Positions 8,292 to 18,049 of a stretch of DNA of 64,000 nt are shown here, piece by piece. This stretch comes from Alkanindiges illinoisensis (GTDB lineage: Bacteria > Pseudomonadota > Gammaproteobacteria > Pseudomonadales > Moraxellaceae). Each line of letters opens with the position of its first letter. The first letter of the stretch is position 1. A program made the position numbers and the translations under genes. Below the pieces are notes generated by a model. The model made no database searches. It was not told the origin of the DNA and saw only the letters and a list, made by a program, of their open reading frames with translations. The stretch is taken from assembly GCF_004377485.1 (NCBI RefSeq), contig NZ_SNTY01000014.1:124001-188000 (forward strand). The letters are read 5' to 3'.

Positions 8292-9263
8292 TTAACGCAG
8301 CCAGCCTTTGCGCTTGATATAAATGAGTGGCAACAATGCCGCTGCAACCGTCAGAATCATGGAGTAAATAAAGCCATATTTCCACGACAGTTCCGGCATC
8401 ACTGAAAAATTCATGCCATAAAATGTGCCCACCAAGGTTGGAGGGAGGAACACCGCAGTGATGATGGTAAAAATCTTGACGATCTGGTTTTGCTTAATAT
8501 TCAGAATATTGGTAACTGCGTTTTGCAGGTAACGCACTTTTTCATGTTCAAAATAGGCATGTTCCTTGACCCCTGTCACGTCTGCCGCCAGTTCATTCAC
8601 CAGCTCTTCAAGCTCAGGGTGGATAAGGCTATCGACTTCGCCACTTAGGTAACGCACCGCCCGTGCCAGTGAAAGCTGTGATTCCAGACAACGCGAAATC
8701 AGCTCTTCTTTTTCATTCAGGCGGCGCATGATCTTCAGTAGATCTTTGACACCCAATTCGCGGCCATCGGCACTGTAACCTTCTGAAATCTCAAAAATGT
8801 GTTCAGAGAGACACTCTAAGGCATCGGTAATATGGTCAAGGCTATTATCCGCCATGTCATTTGCTGCCCGAAGCAGCACCCTCAGCACGGCACGTGGATT
8901 TTGATGGTTACGTGATTTCTTACGAAGGCGTGCAATCACTTGATTAAACGGTTGAAAATCCGCATTGTGGCTTAAGGTCGCAACCCAGTGCTCGCCCAAA
9001 ATAAAGTGTATCCGCCCAAACTGTGGTGTTCCGTCTTCGGTCAACCTGAGCAGGTCGGTACGCAAATACAGTAAATCATCCGTTTCCATCACGCTATTGC
9101 GCTGGACAGCCACCTCTATACCAAAATGCGAGCGTAAAATTGTGGCTTCATCTATTGTGGGCGCTGTAATCTCAAGCCAGATAATCTGGCCGTCATCCTG
9201 TGCGTCAGGCAAGCCCTGAATCATTTTTAATTCTTGTGCAGTCTTGATCAGGCAGTTAATCAT
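8292..9263 (-). CDS. corA: CorA-family magnesium/divalent cation transporter
   Basis: A 323-residue protein with the CorA layout: a large cytoplasmic N-terminal domain, a long charged helix, and two C-terminal membrane segments. The first membrane helix ends in the selectivity motif YGMNFSVMPEL. The second is followed by the basic tail KRKGWLR. The MPEL loop is like classic CorA rather than ZntB. It forms a homopentameric Mg2+ channel in the inner membrane (family knowledge). The gene precedes the metzincin-like gene by 34 bp and may share its transcript. Confidence 0.9.
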   Translation of the reverse strand: MINCLIKTAQELKMIQGLPDAQDDGQIIWLEITAPTIDEATILRSHFGIEVAVQRNSVMETDDLLYLRTDLLRLTEDGTPQFGRIHFILGEHWVATLSHNADFQPFNQVIARLRKKSRNHQNPRAVLRVLLRAANDMADNSLDHITDALECLSEHIFEISEGYSADGRELGVKDLLKIMRRLNEKEELISRCLESQLSLARAVRYLSGEVDSLIHPELEELVNELAADVTGVKEHAYFEHEKVRYLQNAVTNILNIKQNQIVKIFTIITAVFLPPTLVGTFYGMNFSVMPELSWKYGFIYSMILTVAAALLPLIYIKRKGWLR

Positions 9264-9330
9264 AAAAAAACTCGGTTGCTTTGGCTTTTCACGCTATCAA
9301 TAGATTGATTTATAGGGTGTATCTAGAAAA

Positions 9331-9450
9331 TTACGTAGCAAAGTTCCAGTAATGGACAAATACCATGATGCCAACAATCAGGAGATAGAGCACCAATACG
9401 GCAAGCAGGACTTCATTTTCCATGCTGATTTTATGATTGTTTTTTTTCAT
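9331..9450 (-). CDS. Possible 39-residue single-span membrane peptide
   Basis: A short reading frame from ATG (9448-9450) to TAA (9331-9333). It starts MKKNNHKISM, followed by a hydrophobic segment (EVLLAVLVLYLLIVGIMVFV) and a short tail, HYWNFAT. Basic N-terminus, single membrane helix and aromatic end are typical of small bacterial membrane peptides. There is no clear ribosome binding site, and an internal ATG at residue 10 is an alternative start. It fills most of the gap between corA and the suhB terminator, on the same strand. It is a candidate only. Confidence 0.4.
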   Translation of the reverse strand: MKKNNHKISMENEVLLAVLVLYLLIVGIMVFVHYWNFAT

Positions 9451-9488
9451 GTTAAACACTGGGCAGGAAGGTTAAAGACAATAATAGC

Positions 9489-9530
9489 GATAAAAAAATA
9501 ACTTAAGCCAGACCAGTTGCCCGGCTTAAG
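9489..9530 (-). terminator. suhB: Intrinsic terminator downstream of suhB
   Basis: Arms CTTAAGCC (9502-9509) and GGCTTAAG (9523-9530) pair perfectly. On the minus strand they are followed by GTTATTTTTTT. The loop carries a 17-base stretch, AGCCGGGCAACTGGTCT, that recurs upstream of the transporter gene at 55854. Confidence 0.8.
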
Positions 9531-9550
9531 CCATTATCATTCAGGCCAGT

Positions 9551-10396
9551 TTAGCGAATGGCATCGCCCCAGGCTGGCACAATGGTTTGCATTAGCGGTT
9601 TGAGTAATTTCATGGAGGTGGCAATAATTTGCCCATTGTTCAGGCTGTCTGTGCCGCCTTTTGCATCCACAACAACGCCGCCCGCTTCTTTGACAATTAG
9701 CTCACCCGCCGCCAGATCCCATGGCTTTAAGCCCAGTTCAAAGTAAGCATCAAAACGCCCGGCAGCCACGTAGGCCAGATCCAGCGCGGCAGAACCACCA
9801 CGACGGATTTGTGCACCAGCCTTGGTTACGGCCAGCAGGGTATTAAAGTGCTGTTCGGCATACGACACCACTTCGCCATTGCGCATAGTGGCATACGGAT
9901 AGCCCACCGCTAGAAAGGTGTCTTGTAGGGTGTCTTTGGGGGTCATACGAATACGGCGCTGGGTACCACTGACATCACGCAGCAGGGCGCCCTGACCACG
10001 GCTGGCTGAAAACATTTCATCTTTAACGGGGTCGTAAATCACACCATGCTGGGTCACGCCCTTGTGTTGCACGGCAATTGAGACGCAAAAGTGTGGGTAA
10101 CCCTGAATAAAGTTAACGGTGCCATCTAAAGGATCAATGATCCAGCACCAGTCGGCATCGTTGCCCTGACCTTCTTGCAGGCCAAATTCTTCACCCAGAA
10201 AGCTGTGCTTGGGATAGCTTTTTTTTAGGGTAGCAATGGTGAGTTCTTCAATATAGCGATCCAAACGGGTAACCGGACCATCAATACCCTTGCTTTGAAT
10301 TTGCAAGTCCAGCTTATGGCGATTTTGATGCGCTTTTAAAATTTCACTGCCAACTGTTTGAGCCGCGCGCGCAGCCATCACCACCATAGGTTCCAT
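9551..10396 (-). CDS. suhB: Inositol-1-monophosphatase family protein
   Basis: A 281-residue Mg2+-dependent phosphatase of the IMPase family. The metal-binding motifs are all present: GEEFG, then IDPLDGTVNF (signature 1) and WDLAAGELIVKEAGG (signature 2). In gammaproteobacteria SuhB also acts in rRNA transcription antitermination (family knowledge). The start ATG has GGGTGA close upstream. The gene is single, ends at a strong terminator, and diverges from the quinone oxidoreductase gene. Confidence 0.92.
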   Translation of the reverse strand: MEPMVVMAARAAQTVGSEILKAHQNRHKLDLQIQSKGIDGPVTRLDRYIEELTIATLKKSYPKHSFLGEEFGLQEGQGNDADWCWIIDPLDGTVNFIQGYPHFCVSIAVQHKGVTQHGVIYDPVKDEMFSASRGQGALLRDVSGTQRRIRMTPKDTLQDTFLAVGYPYATMRNGEVVSYAEQHFNTLLAVTKAGAQIRRGGSAALDLAYVAAGRFDAYFELGLKPWDLAAGELIVKEAGGVVVDAKGGTDSLNNGQIIATSMKLLKPLMQTIVPAWGDAIR

Positions 10397-10703
10397 GATT
10401 CACCCATTTGAATTAATTAAAGACGTCAAAGAATATAGAACAAGTCTAGTCGGCTATTTTAGCAAACTTATACTAACTCGTGTGGATTATTGTATTTTGC
10501 GTTGGCCAGGGACTGGTTTGTAGAGCAAGGCTGCTTTTGTAAACATAACTTGAAGCCAAACCGTTTTGCTAAAAAATGATAGGGCATGAATAGTTACAGC
10601 AACGCATAAAAAGCAGGACAGCAATTGATTCGCTAAAACGGTTAAATGAACCAACATACCTTTAATAAGAAATGGCTTATTAAGCCTATGGGATAAATCA
10701 CAC
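10397..10703. promoter_or_regulatory. Divergent control region suhB / quinone oxidoreductase with palindromes
   Basis: These 307 bases hold the promoters for two divergent genes. Close to the oxidoreductase start, TTAATAAG (10662-10669) pairs with CTTATTAA (10676-10683), and GGCTTATTAAGCC (10674-10686) is itself a palindrome. Lying 18-42 bases before the ATG, either could be a regulator site or a leader hairpin. A 72-codon minus-strand frame here shows no protein-like features. Confidence 0.35.
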
Positions 10704-11756
10704 ATGACTCAAAATGTGAATGAAAGCATGCATCAACCTATCAACCAGACCATGCAGGCTATTGAAATTAGTCATCCGGGTGGACCGGAGGTTTTACAGC
10801 GCACCACACGTGAGGTTCCTGTGCCCAAGGCGGATGAAGTGCTGATTGAAATTGCCGCTGCCGGGATTAACGGGCCTGATGTGATGCAGCGCAAGGGCTT
10901 GTATAATCCGCCAGCCGGGGTCACTGATATTCCCGGACTGGAAATTGCAGGCAGAATCGTGGTGCTGGGCAGTGACGTTGCACAAATCAGCAGTTATCAG
11001 GTGGGGGATTTGGTATGTGCCTTGATTGCTGGTGGTGGCTATGCTGAATATGCCGTTGCACCCGTGCGCAATGTGATGCCAGTGCCTACGGGGCTAAGCC
11101 TGATTGAAGCAGCTAGTGTGCCGGAAACCTTTATGACCGTATGGGCGCATCTTTTCATGCGGGCTGGGTTTAGTGCAGGCAAGTCCATTTTGATTCATGG
11201 TGGTACATCAGGCATTGGCACTACCGCCACCATGCTATGTCGTGCCTTGGGTGCCACTCAGATTTTTACCACCGTGGGCAGTGCCACGCAGCAGCAAGCC
11301 AGCCTTGAACTGGGTGCAACTGTGGCGATTAATTACCGGGATGACGATTTTGTTGAGCAGGTGAAACGGCATACAAATGACCAAGGGGTAGACTTTGTTG
11401 TGGATATTATTGCCGGAGATTATGTGCCACGTAATTATCAGGCAGCAGCCATGAATGGCATAATCGTACAAATTGGTGTGGCGCAGGGCAGGGTAAAGGA
11501 AATGGATTTATTTCCAATGCTGGCCAAACGGCTGACTCATCTAGGGGCTACCTTGCGCTCACAAACGGTGGAACAGAAATCAGAGATTTTCCGCCAATTG
11601 CAGGAGCGGGTATGGCCGCTGTTTGCCGCAGGCCAGATCAAACCTCAACTATTTAAAACCTATGCCTTGCAGGATGCACATCTGGCGCATGCGCAATTGG
11701 CCGAGGGTGGTCATATTGGCAAACTGGTGCTAATCAATGAAAACTTTAAAGCATAA
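10704..11756 (+). CDS. NAD(P)H quinone oxidoreductase, zinc-less alcohol dehydrogenase superfamily (PIG3-like)
   Basis: A 350-residue medium-chain reductase of the quinone oxidoreductase type. It shows AGINGPDVMQRKG near the N-terminus and a Rossmann nucleotide-binding loop (ILIHGGTSGIGTTA). The catalytic-zinc ligands of alcohol dehydrogenases are absent. The family reduces quinones with NADPH. The family core begins at MQAIEISHPGGPEVL, so the true start may be the ATG at 10752; ATGs at 10704 and 10728 would add 16 or 8 residues. It is followed by a shared terminator facing dxs. Confidence 0.85.
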   Translation: MTQNVNESMHQPINQTMQAIEISHPGGPEVLQRTTREVPVPKADEVLIEIAAAGINGPDVMQRKGLYNPPAGVTDIPGLEIAGRIVVLGSDVAQISSYQVGDLVCALIAGGGYAEYAVAPVRNVMPVPTGLSLIEAASVPETFMTVWAHLFMRAGFSAGKSILIHGGTSGIGTTATMLCRALGATQIFTTVGSATQQQASLELGATVAINYRDDDFVEQVKRHTNDQGVDFVVDIIAGDYVPRNYQAAAMNGIIVQIGVAQGRVKEMDLFPMLAKRLTHLGATLRSQTVEQKSEIFRQLQERVWPLFAAGQIKPQLFKTYALQDAHLAHAQLAEGGHIGKLVLINENFKA

Positions 11757-11850
11757 GTGAAGAGGTGATTTTTTATTTGATCAATCAAAAACTTTTAAAA
11801 ATTAAACTGGCTGGTCTTTCTAAGGCTTAGATAAAAAAAGCTGACAATGA

Positions 11851-11884
11851 AAAAGGCACTCAATTGATAAAGTGCCTTTTTTTA
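11851..11884. terminator. Bidirectional terminator between oxidoreductase gene and dxs
   Basis: AAAAGGCACT (11851-11860) pairs with AGTGCCTTTT (11871-11880) and is followed by more T on the plus strand. On the minus strand a run of five T follows the stem. It serves the two convergent genes. Confidence 0.8.
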
Positions 11885-11928
11885 TTGCGATACGCTTAAA
11901 CGCCATGTGAGCAGTTACGCATGAGAAG

Positions 11929-13848
11929 CTATATAGTTCCTGCAAGTGTTTGCATAAAGCGCTGCACATCACGAGTAATGCCATCGCCATTGAGACCACA
12001 TTCTGCCAGCATTTGCGGGTGCGTGGCCTGATGCAAAAATGCATCCGGCAGACCCAGGTTCAGCACAGGTTTAAGAAGATGTTGGGCTTGCAGGCTTTCA
12101 TTGACCGCACTACCAGCACCACCCATGATGGCATGTTCCTCAATGGTGATAAAAGCATTCACCTGAGCAGACAAACGTGCCAGTAACTGCTGATCCAGCG
12201 GCTTGATAAAGCGCATATTGACCACAGTTACCCCAAGCTGCGGACTGGCCAGTTGTTCAGCGGCTTGCAGCGCTGGCGTTACCATGCTGCCAAAGGCCAG
12301 CAAGGCAATCTGCTGGCTGGCATCCAGATAGTGCTGTGCCACAATTTCAGCCTTGCCAATTTCCAGTGTGGTAAATTCGCTCGCAATCTGGCTGCCCGGC
12401 CCTGTGCCGCGTGGATAGCGTACGGCAGCTGGTCCCGGATACTGATAGGCCGTATGCAGCATCTGGCGGCATTCGTTTTCATCCTTGGGTGCCATCAGGA
12501 TCAAGTGCGGAATGGTGCGCATGTAGGCATAGTCATAAGCGCCCGCATGAGTGGGGCCATCTTCACCCACCAGCCCGGCACGATCAATGCCAAAGGTCAC
12601 ATCCAGATTTTGCAGCGCCACATCATGAATCAGCTGGTCATAGCCGCGTTGCAAAAAGGTGGAATAAATAGCCACCACCGGCTTTAGGCCTTCACAGGCC
12701 ATGCCTGCTGCCAGCGTGACTGCATGTTGTTCGGCAATGGCCACATCAAAAAAGCGCTCAGGATATTGGCTGGCAAACTGTACCATGCCCGAACCTTCAC
12801 ACATGGCTGGGGTAATGGCCAGCAAGCGGTCATCCAGCGCCGCCTGATCGCACAGGAACTGGCCAAACACGTCGGCATATTTTTGCGGTTTTGGCAGTTG
12901 TTGCGGTGCCTTGACAGGGCTTGTGGCCTGACTGGTAATTTTGGTGATGGCATGATAGCCAATTGGGTCTGCCTCAGCCGGAAGAAAGCCCTTACCCTTG
13001 GTGGTATAGACATGCAGCAGGCGCGGGCCTTTACGGTCTTTAAGCAGGGCCAGAATGCGAACCAGTTCTTTAAGGTTATGGCCATCAACCGGACCAAAGT
13101 ATTCAAAGCCAATTGCGCGAAATAAATTCTCGGCAGAATTATTACTGTTCACACGCGGATTAAAAGTCCAGTTGGGATGCGGCTGAATGGACACTTCGCC
13201 ATTATCGGCCAGATAAACCGACTGGCCCTGTTTCCATAAGGCACCCAGATGCTTGGCAAAACCACCCACACTGCCGGAAATCGACATGTCGTTGTCATTG
13301 AGAACCACCAGTACATCAGCATTGTGCTGCACGGCATCATTCATTGCTTCAAAGGCCATACCGGCAGTCATGGCGCCATCACCCACCACGCAGGCCACCC
13401 GACGCTCATCGTTCTGGTAGCGCAATGCCAGTGCCATGCCAAGGGCAGCTGAAATGGATGTTGAGGAATGGCCAACGCCAAAGGTATCAAAGGCGGATTC
13501 TTCACGGGTTGGAAATGCGGCCAGTCCATCCTTGCTGCGAATGGTGGGCAGGGCTTCACGGCGGCCAGTGAGTACCTTGTGCGCATAAGCCTGATGACCC
13601 ACATCCCAGACCAGACGGTCCTTTGGGGTATCCAGTGCGTGGTGCAGGGCAATGGTGAGTTCCACCACGCCCAGATTGGCACCAAAATGTCCGCCACTTT
13701 GGCCAGCGGCGTATAAAAGATAAAGACGTAACTCATCAGCCAGTTGCAGCAGTTGCGCGGTATCAAGCGTCTTTAACTGGCTTGGCTGGTCAATGCGATC
13801 CAGAAGCGGTGTAGCGGGACGAGCGGTTGGGATTGTGTCATACATCAT
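11929..13848 (-). CDS. dxs: 1-deoxy-D-xylulose-5-phosphate synthase
   Basis: A 639-residue enzyme that joins pyruvate and glyceraldehyde 3-phosphate using thiamine diphosphate, the first step of the MEP isoprenoid pathway. It shows the substrate/TPP histidine in GGHFGANLG, the TPP motif [16 protein letters not shown] ending NDNDMSIS, and the pyrimidine-domain motif EDGPTHAG. The C-terminal transketolase domain is complete. The length is as usual (E. coli 620). Two adjacent ATG codons make the exact start uncertain by one residue. It diverges from ribA over 300 bases. Confidence 0.96.
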   Translation of the reverse strand: MMYDTIPTARPATPLLDRIDQPSQLKTLDTAQLLQLADELRLYLLYAAGQSGGHFGANLGVVELTIALHHALDTPKDRLVWDVGHQAYAHKVLTGRREALPTIRSKDGLAAFPTREESAFDTFGVGHSSTSISAALGMALALRYQNDERRVACVVGDGAMTAGMAFEAMNDAVQHNADVLVVLNDNDMSISGSVGGFAKHLGALWKQGQSVYLADNGEVSIQPHPNWTFNPRVNSNNSAENLFRAIGFEYFGPVDGHNLKELVRILALLKDRKGPRLLHVYTTKGKGFLPAEADPIGYHAITKITSQATSPVKAPQQLPKPQKYADVFGQFLCDQAALDDRLLAITPAMCEGSGMVQFASQYPERFFDVAIAEQHAVTLAAGMACEGLKPVVAIYSTFLQRGYDQLIHDVALQNLDVTFGIDRAGLVGEDGPTHAGAYDYAYMRTIPHLILMAPKDENECRQMLHTAYQYPGPAAVRYPRGTGPGSQIASEFTTLEIGKAEIVAQHYLDASQQIALLAFGSMVTPALQAAEQLASPQLGVTVVNMRFIKPLDQQLLARLSAQVNAFITIEEHAIMGGAGSAVNESLQAQHLLKPVLNLGLPDAFLHQATHPQMLAECGLNGDGITRDVQRFMQTLAGTI

Positions 13849-14155
13849 GTGGCGATATACCTGCTAGCCTGGCATTCCTCAGCTGGGTTTAAGTGTCGAT
13901 TGACTAAAATCGGCGTCTTGCGTCTAAGCCTGATGAGCAAAGCGAATAGGCCACATTAGGCGCAAATCGTATCATTTGCTGCATCGATGTCCTAGTATTG
14001 TTGTCAGAAATTAGCATTAATTGCCTGTTAATTTAGCAGATTTTGTCATTTAACCCGAACAATATTTTGTAGTGTTCCACTGAACTGGGCAAGTCAATCA
14101 ACAATACGATGGCTGGTTTATCCGGCGCTTATTTTCGTTATACTAGTTCACTTCA
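13849..14155. promoter_or_regulatory. Divergent dxs/ribA promoter region
   Basis: About 300 bases without a gene. A good -10 box, TATACT (14139-14144), faces ribA, with TTTATC (14117-14122) a possible -35 at 16-base spacing. The predicted transcript would begin near 14151. On the dxs side I see no clear promoter boxes. Confidence 0.45.
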
Positions 14156-14176
14156 ATGTTTGTGGATGAAAATGTA

Positions 14177-14776
14177 GTGCCCATACAATTTGTTGCCACC
14201 TCTAAACTCCCGACGGTGCATGGTGAATTTGATATTTCGGTGTTTGAAGACCCGGAAACCGGCGAGGAGCATGTGGCACTATCCAAAGGCCTGCTGCACC
14301 ACCAGATTGGGGTACAGGCTGATGCAGTGTTGGTGCGTTTACATTCTGAATGCCTGACCGGCGATGCCTTTGCCTCACTGCGCTGTGATTGCGGGCCGCA
14401 GTTAAATGCCACCTTAAAAATGATTGAGGATGAGGGTCGTGGGGCCTTGCTGTATTTGCGTCAGGAAGGGCGCGGTATTGGCCTGCCCAACAAGATTCGC
14501 GCCTATGCCTTGCAGGATCAGGGCCACGATACGGTAGATGCCAACCTGTTGCTTAACCTGCCCGCCGATGCCCGCACCTATGAAATGTGCAAGGTGATGC
14601 TGGATCATCTGGGGATTAGCAAAGTTAAACTGGTGACCAATAATCCGGCCAAGGTTGAAGCCTTGCAGCAACTGGGCATTAATGTCGTGCAGCGGGTGCC
14701 GCTTCAGGTGGGGAAAAATCCGTTTAATGAAGGCTATCTGGCAACCAAGCAGCAGCGGATGCGCCATTTGTTTTAA
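14177..14776 (+). CDS. ribA: GTP cyclohydrolase II
   Basis: This enzyme opens the GTP ring in the first step of riboflavin synthesis. It is a stand-alone RibA without a fused RibB domain. The zinc cysteines are in [17 protein letters not shown], the active-site region is [10 protein letters not shown], and the C-terminus has [10 protein letters not shown] and [13 protein letters not shown] prefer the GTG at 14177 ([12 protein letters not shown], as Acinetobacter RibA begins) because GGATGA lies upstream of it. The ATG at 14156 would add 7 residues but falls only about 5 bases after the predicted transcription start. It lies upstream of hemF on the same strand. Confidence 0.94.
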   Translation: MPIQFVATSKLPTVHGEFDISVFEDPETGEEHVALSKGLLHHQIGVQADAVLVRLHSECLTGDAFASLRCDCGPQLNATLKMIEDEGRGALLYLRQEGRGIGLPNKIRAYALQDQGHDTVDANLLLNLPADARTYEMCKVMLDHLGISKVKLVTNNPAKVEALQQLGINVVQRVPLQVGKNPFNEGYLATKQQRMRHLF

Positions 14777-14849
14777 CGCTTGATCAAGCCAAAGCAGCAT
14801 ACTGTTTGCCCATCTTTATTTAATGCAACAGGTAAATAAATAAGCGTAA

Positions 14850-15917
<1,068 letters not shown>

Positions 15918-15934
15918 TAGGATAAAACGGTTAG

Positions 15935-15971
15935 AAACGCTCCACTATCCAATTTGGATAGTGGAGCGTTT
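15935..15971. terminator. Long perfect hairpin terminator between hemF and the broken lipoprotein gene
   Basis: Two 18-base arms, 15935-15952 and 15954-15971, pair perfectly around a single T. Each strand ends the stem in TTT. It sits between convergent genes and probably ends both transcripts. Confidence 0.8.
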
Positions 15972-15978
15972 ATTGTAA

Positions 15979-16464
15979 CTAAAACTTCATTGTACCATTT
16001 AATATTAGATTTTTTGCCACGTTAAGTTGTCCTAAATTATCGGATGCCTCAAAATTAATATTAACGTTGTTGAAAGTAGCGGTGCGTGCGTTGGCATCAA
16101 TGGTTAAACCATTACAAAGATTATTAGCCTGTGCACTGGGCTTAGCACCACAGGTATATTGCACATATTTTTCTGAAGTACTGGACGTAGTTTCATGAAT
16201 GCTAAAAATGACGAGTGAGCTATCAAATGGCTTGCCATTATACTCATGATGGTAGGAATAAACGCTCAATGCTGAAAAATGAGTGGTGTCAATAACATGA
16301 CTATACTTTGCACCTGCTATGGCATAGTAACCACCTTTTGCAATATCAATACCTTCTGTAGGGTTAAGATCAATAGTAGCTACTGGAGCCTTGTTATTCA
16401 GTGGCTTATGCACAAAATGTTGAATTGGATTTAAAGGCACTTGTCCCGTAATACTTATGCAACC
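15979..16464 (-). pseudogene. Downstream part of the lipoprotein gene, separated by an in-frame TGA
   Basis: This reading frame continues that of the lipoprotein gene ending at 16465: the TGA at 16465-16467 is followed in the same frame by GCISITGQ and then the frame that can start at GTG 16440 (153 residues). The encoded part has alternating beta-like sequence and a cysteine pair (YTCGAK, NNLCNG) like the cysteine-rich upstream half. The likeliest reading is one original gene of about 638 codons cut by a nonsense mutation. Re-initiation at GTG 16440, with GGGA just upstream, would give a protein without a secretion signal. Confidence 0.6.
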
Positions 16465-17892
16465 TCAAGGACTGGTATTGCCAACACATGAGCCTGTGAC
16501 AGGCGGCGTTGTAGTACTATTACTGTGAATCAACAGGCCATTTTTAATGGTAATAGGCTGCTGGGTACCGTAAACCGGGGTCAACACAACATTGTTGAAT
16601 GGGAATTGCACAAAACTGGCATTGCGCTGGTCAAATGTTATTCCGCTACAGGCAGCATACGAGCCAACACCACACGCCCACGCATAGGTGTTGTCTTCCA
16701 GTTGAACACTTTTAACTGCTTTATTTTCGACGGTAATTTTGATGTTCTGGGTTTTGTCGGCATTAAAGAAGGTATAGATATCAGGTGACGAAATGGCCAC
16801 TGAACTGGCTTTACTAAAGCTGCAAAAATCTTGCGGTGCATTTTTAAAGCCCAGTTTGTCATCGGCTCCATTTGACTCACAGGGTGTACTATTTGCAGCC
16901 GCCTTTTCGCCATAAAATCCGCCAAAATCTGAAGTTTCAGCACTGTATTTGCCGTTATTGTCTTTAAACAGGGTGACGTAGCCCTTGTCTGTGACCAGCA
17001 CATGGTTCGTTCCGTTGTTTAGTACATTCGGGCCACACACTTCTGTCACCATGGCCGTATTGCCACTTGCGATAATCTGGGCAGTTGCAGTATCCAGATT
17101 GAATACGGTAGTGCCTTTGTTCTTGTATACACCGCTATAGTCAGTAATGCTGTTTAGCGTGGTTACAGGAAGTTTTCGGCTGGCGCAAGACCGGGTATTA
17201 TTGGGAGGCGTAGGCATGGCTGCTGGAATACTGGCGGTGCTTCCGGTGGCAACTACCTGATTCAGTAAGGCATTATAATTTTTAAGACTGCTGCTAGTAA
17301 TAGCCGCCATTAGGGCATCCAGCATTTTGTCAAAAGCATCGCCTATCGCGAAAGTGCTGTTAAATAAATTGAATTCTTCTGGCAGCACATAATTTTTGCT
17401 AGCCAGTTGTTTGGCAATCTCATCGGTTGCCGCTTTAAGCTGGCTTTCTAGCAATACCTGATACTGTTTAAACCAGTCTGCCGGATTCTTCCTGCTAATC
17501 ATGGCAATGCTAAGATCAGTCAATGGAGTAATGTTGACGTTACCCGCAGCCGTTGCATAGCTGTGCAATGCCAGATCAGCAGTTTTGGCCTGTAGCGCAC
17601 ACGGTAGATTGGTAGCAAGCACTTGCCCAGTCCATTGTCCCTTGTCGTTAGTACTCACCGGTGTACTAAAACCGCTATTGTTTTTACAACTTGCCGTCAC
17701 GCTGGCGTTTTTAAGGGCTGCACCGGTAGCGGCTGTACCTGATAAAGTCACCATGCCGTTGGTGTTAGTGGTCGTTGGTACGCTGTCGTGATCATTGTGG
17801 CAGGCGGTGAGGCCAACAGTGCTAATTGCCGTACAAATAGCCAGTGTTTTGAGCGCTCTGCTATAGGCAGACTGGGTTTTCAGAGTTTCCAT
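16465..17892 (-). CDS. Putative secreted lipoprotein, truncated by in-frame TGA
   Basis: A 475-residue product with a lipoprotein signal: a hydrophobic stretch then VGLTAC, with Cys31 as the lipidated residue, so it would be membrane-anchored outside the cytoplasm. After a Thr/Asn-rich linker, a segment like a carboxypeptidase-regulatory or Ig-like repeat (MVTLSGTAATGAALKNASV) is followed by helical and then beta-rich cysteine-containing regions. No enzyme motif is seen. The TGA at 16465 is followed by 161 further open codons in the same frame, so this product is probably shortened. It lies downstream of the OmpA-domain gene on the same strand. Confidence 0.65.
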   Translation of the reverse strand: METLKTQSAYSRALKTLAICTAISTVGLTACHNDHDSVPTTTNTNGMVTLSGTAATGAALKNASVTASCKNNSGFSTPVSTNDKGQWTGQVLATNLPCALQAKTADLALHSYATAAGNVNITPLTDLSIAMISRKNPADWFKQYQVLLESQLKAATDEIAKQLASKNYVLPEEFNLFNSTFAIGDAFDKMLDALMAAITSSSLKNYNALLNQVVATGSTASIPAAMPTPPNNTRSCASRKLPVTTLNSITDYSGVYKNKGTTVFNLDTATAQIIASGNTAMVTEVCGPNVLNNGTNHVLVTDKGYVTLFKDNNGKYSAETSDFGGFYGEKAAANSTPCESNGADDKLGFKNAPQDFCSFSKASSVAISSPDIYTFFNADKTQNIKITVENKAVKSVQLEDNTYAWACGVGSYAACSGITFDQRNASFVQFPFNNVVLTPVYGTQQPITIKNGLLIHSNSTTTPPVTGSCVGNTSP

Positions 17893-17941
17893 GGATTTGT
17901 CCTCGACATAATATCCACAGCATCTTTTTTAGTACCCTAAA

Positions 17942-17968
17942 ACTCAACCCCCCATATGGGGGGTGAGT
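17942..17968 (-). terminator. GC-rich palindrome, probable terminator of the OmpA-domain gene
   Basis: Six C, ATAT and six G form a perfect 16-base palindrome at 17948-17963. ACTCA/TGAGT extend it on both sides with one bulged base. On the minus strand TTTT follows at once. It lies about 85 bases after the OmpA-domain gene and about 55 before the lipoprotein gene, so it could also affect the latter's promoter. Confidence 0.6.
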
Positions 17969-18049
17969 CTGTAAATAAGGCCTATTTGGCACAAAATATT
18001 ACATGTTTTATTTCATGCTGTAGTGCTTGGCATTTCTAACACAGACAGC

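Noticed and set aside
10487-10705. A 72-codon minus-strand frame between suhB and the oxidoreductase gene
   Set aside because: It has no ribosome binding site, overlaps the control palindromes, and shows no recognisable domain.
12253-13766. Several long frames opposite or shifted within dxs
   Set aside because: They are shadows of the high-coding-density dxs gene, as shown by intact Dxs motifs on the minus strand.
16465-16467. Selenocysteine at the in-frame TGA of the lipoprotein gene
   Set aside because: No selenoprotein family is recognised, no bacterial SECIS-like hairpin is evident right after the codon, and the product is a lipoprotein; a nonsense mutation is simpler.
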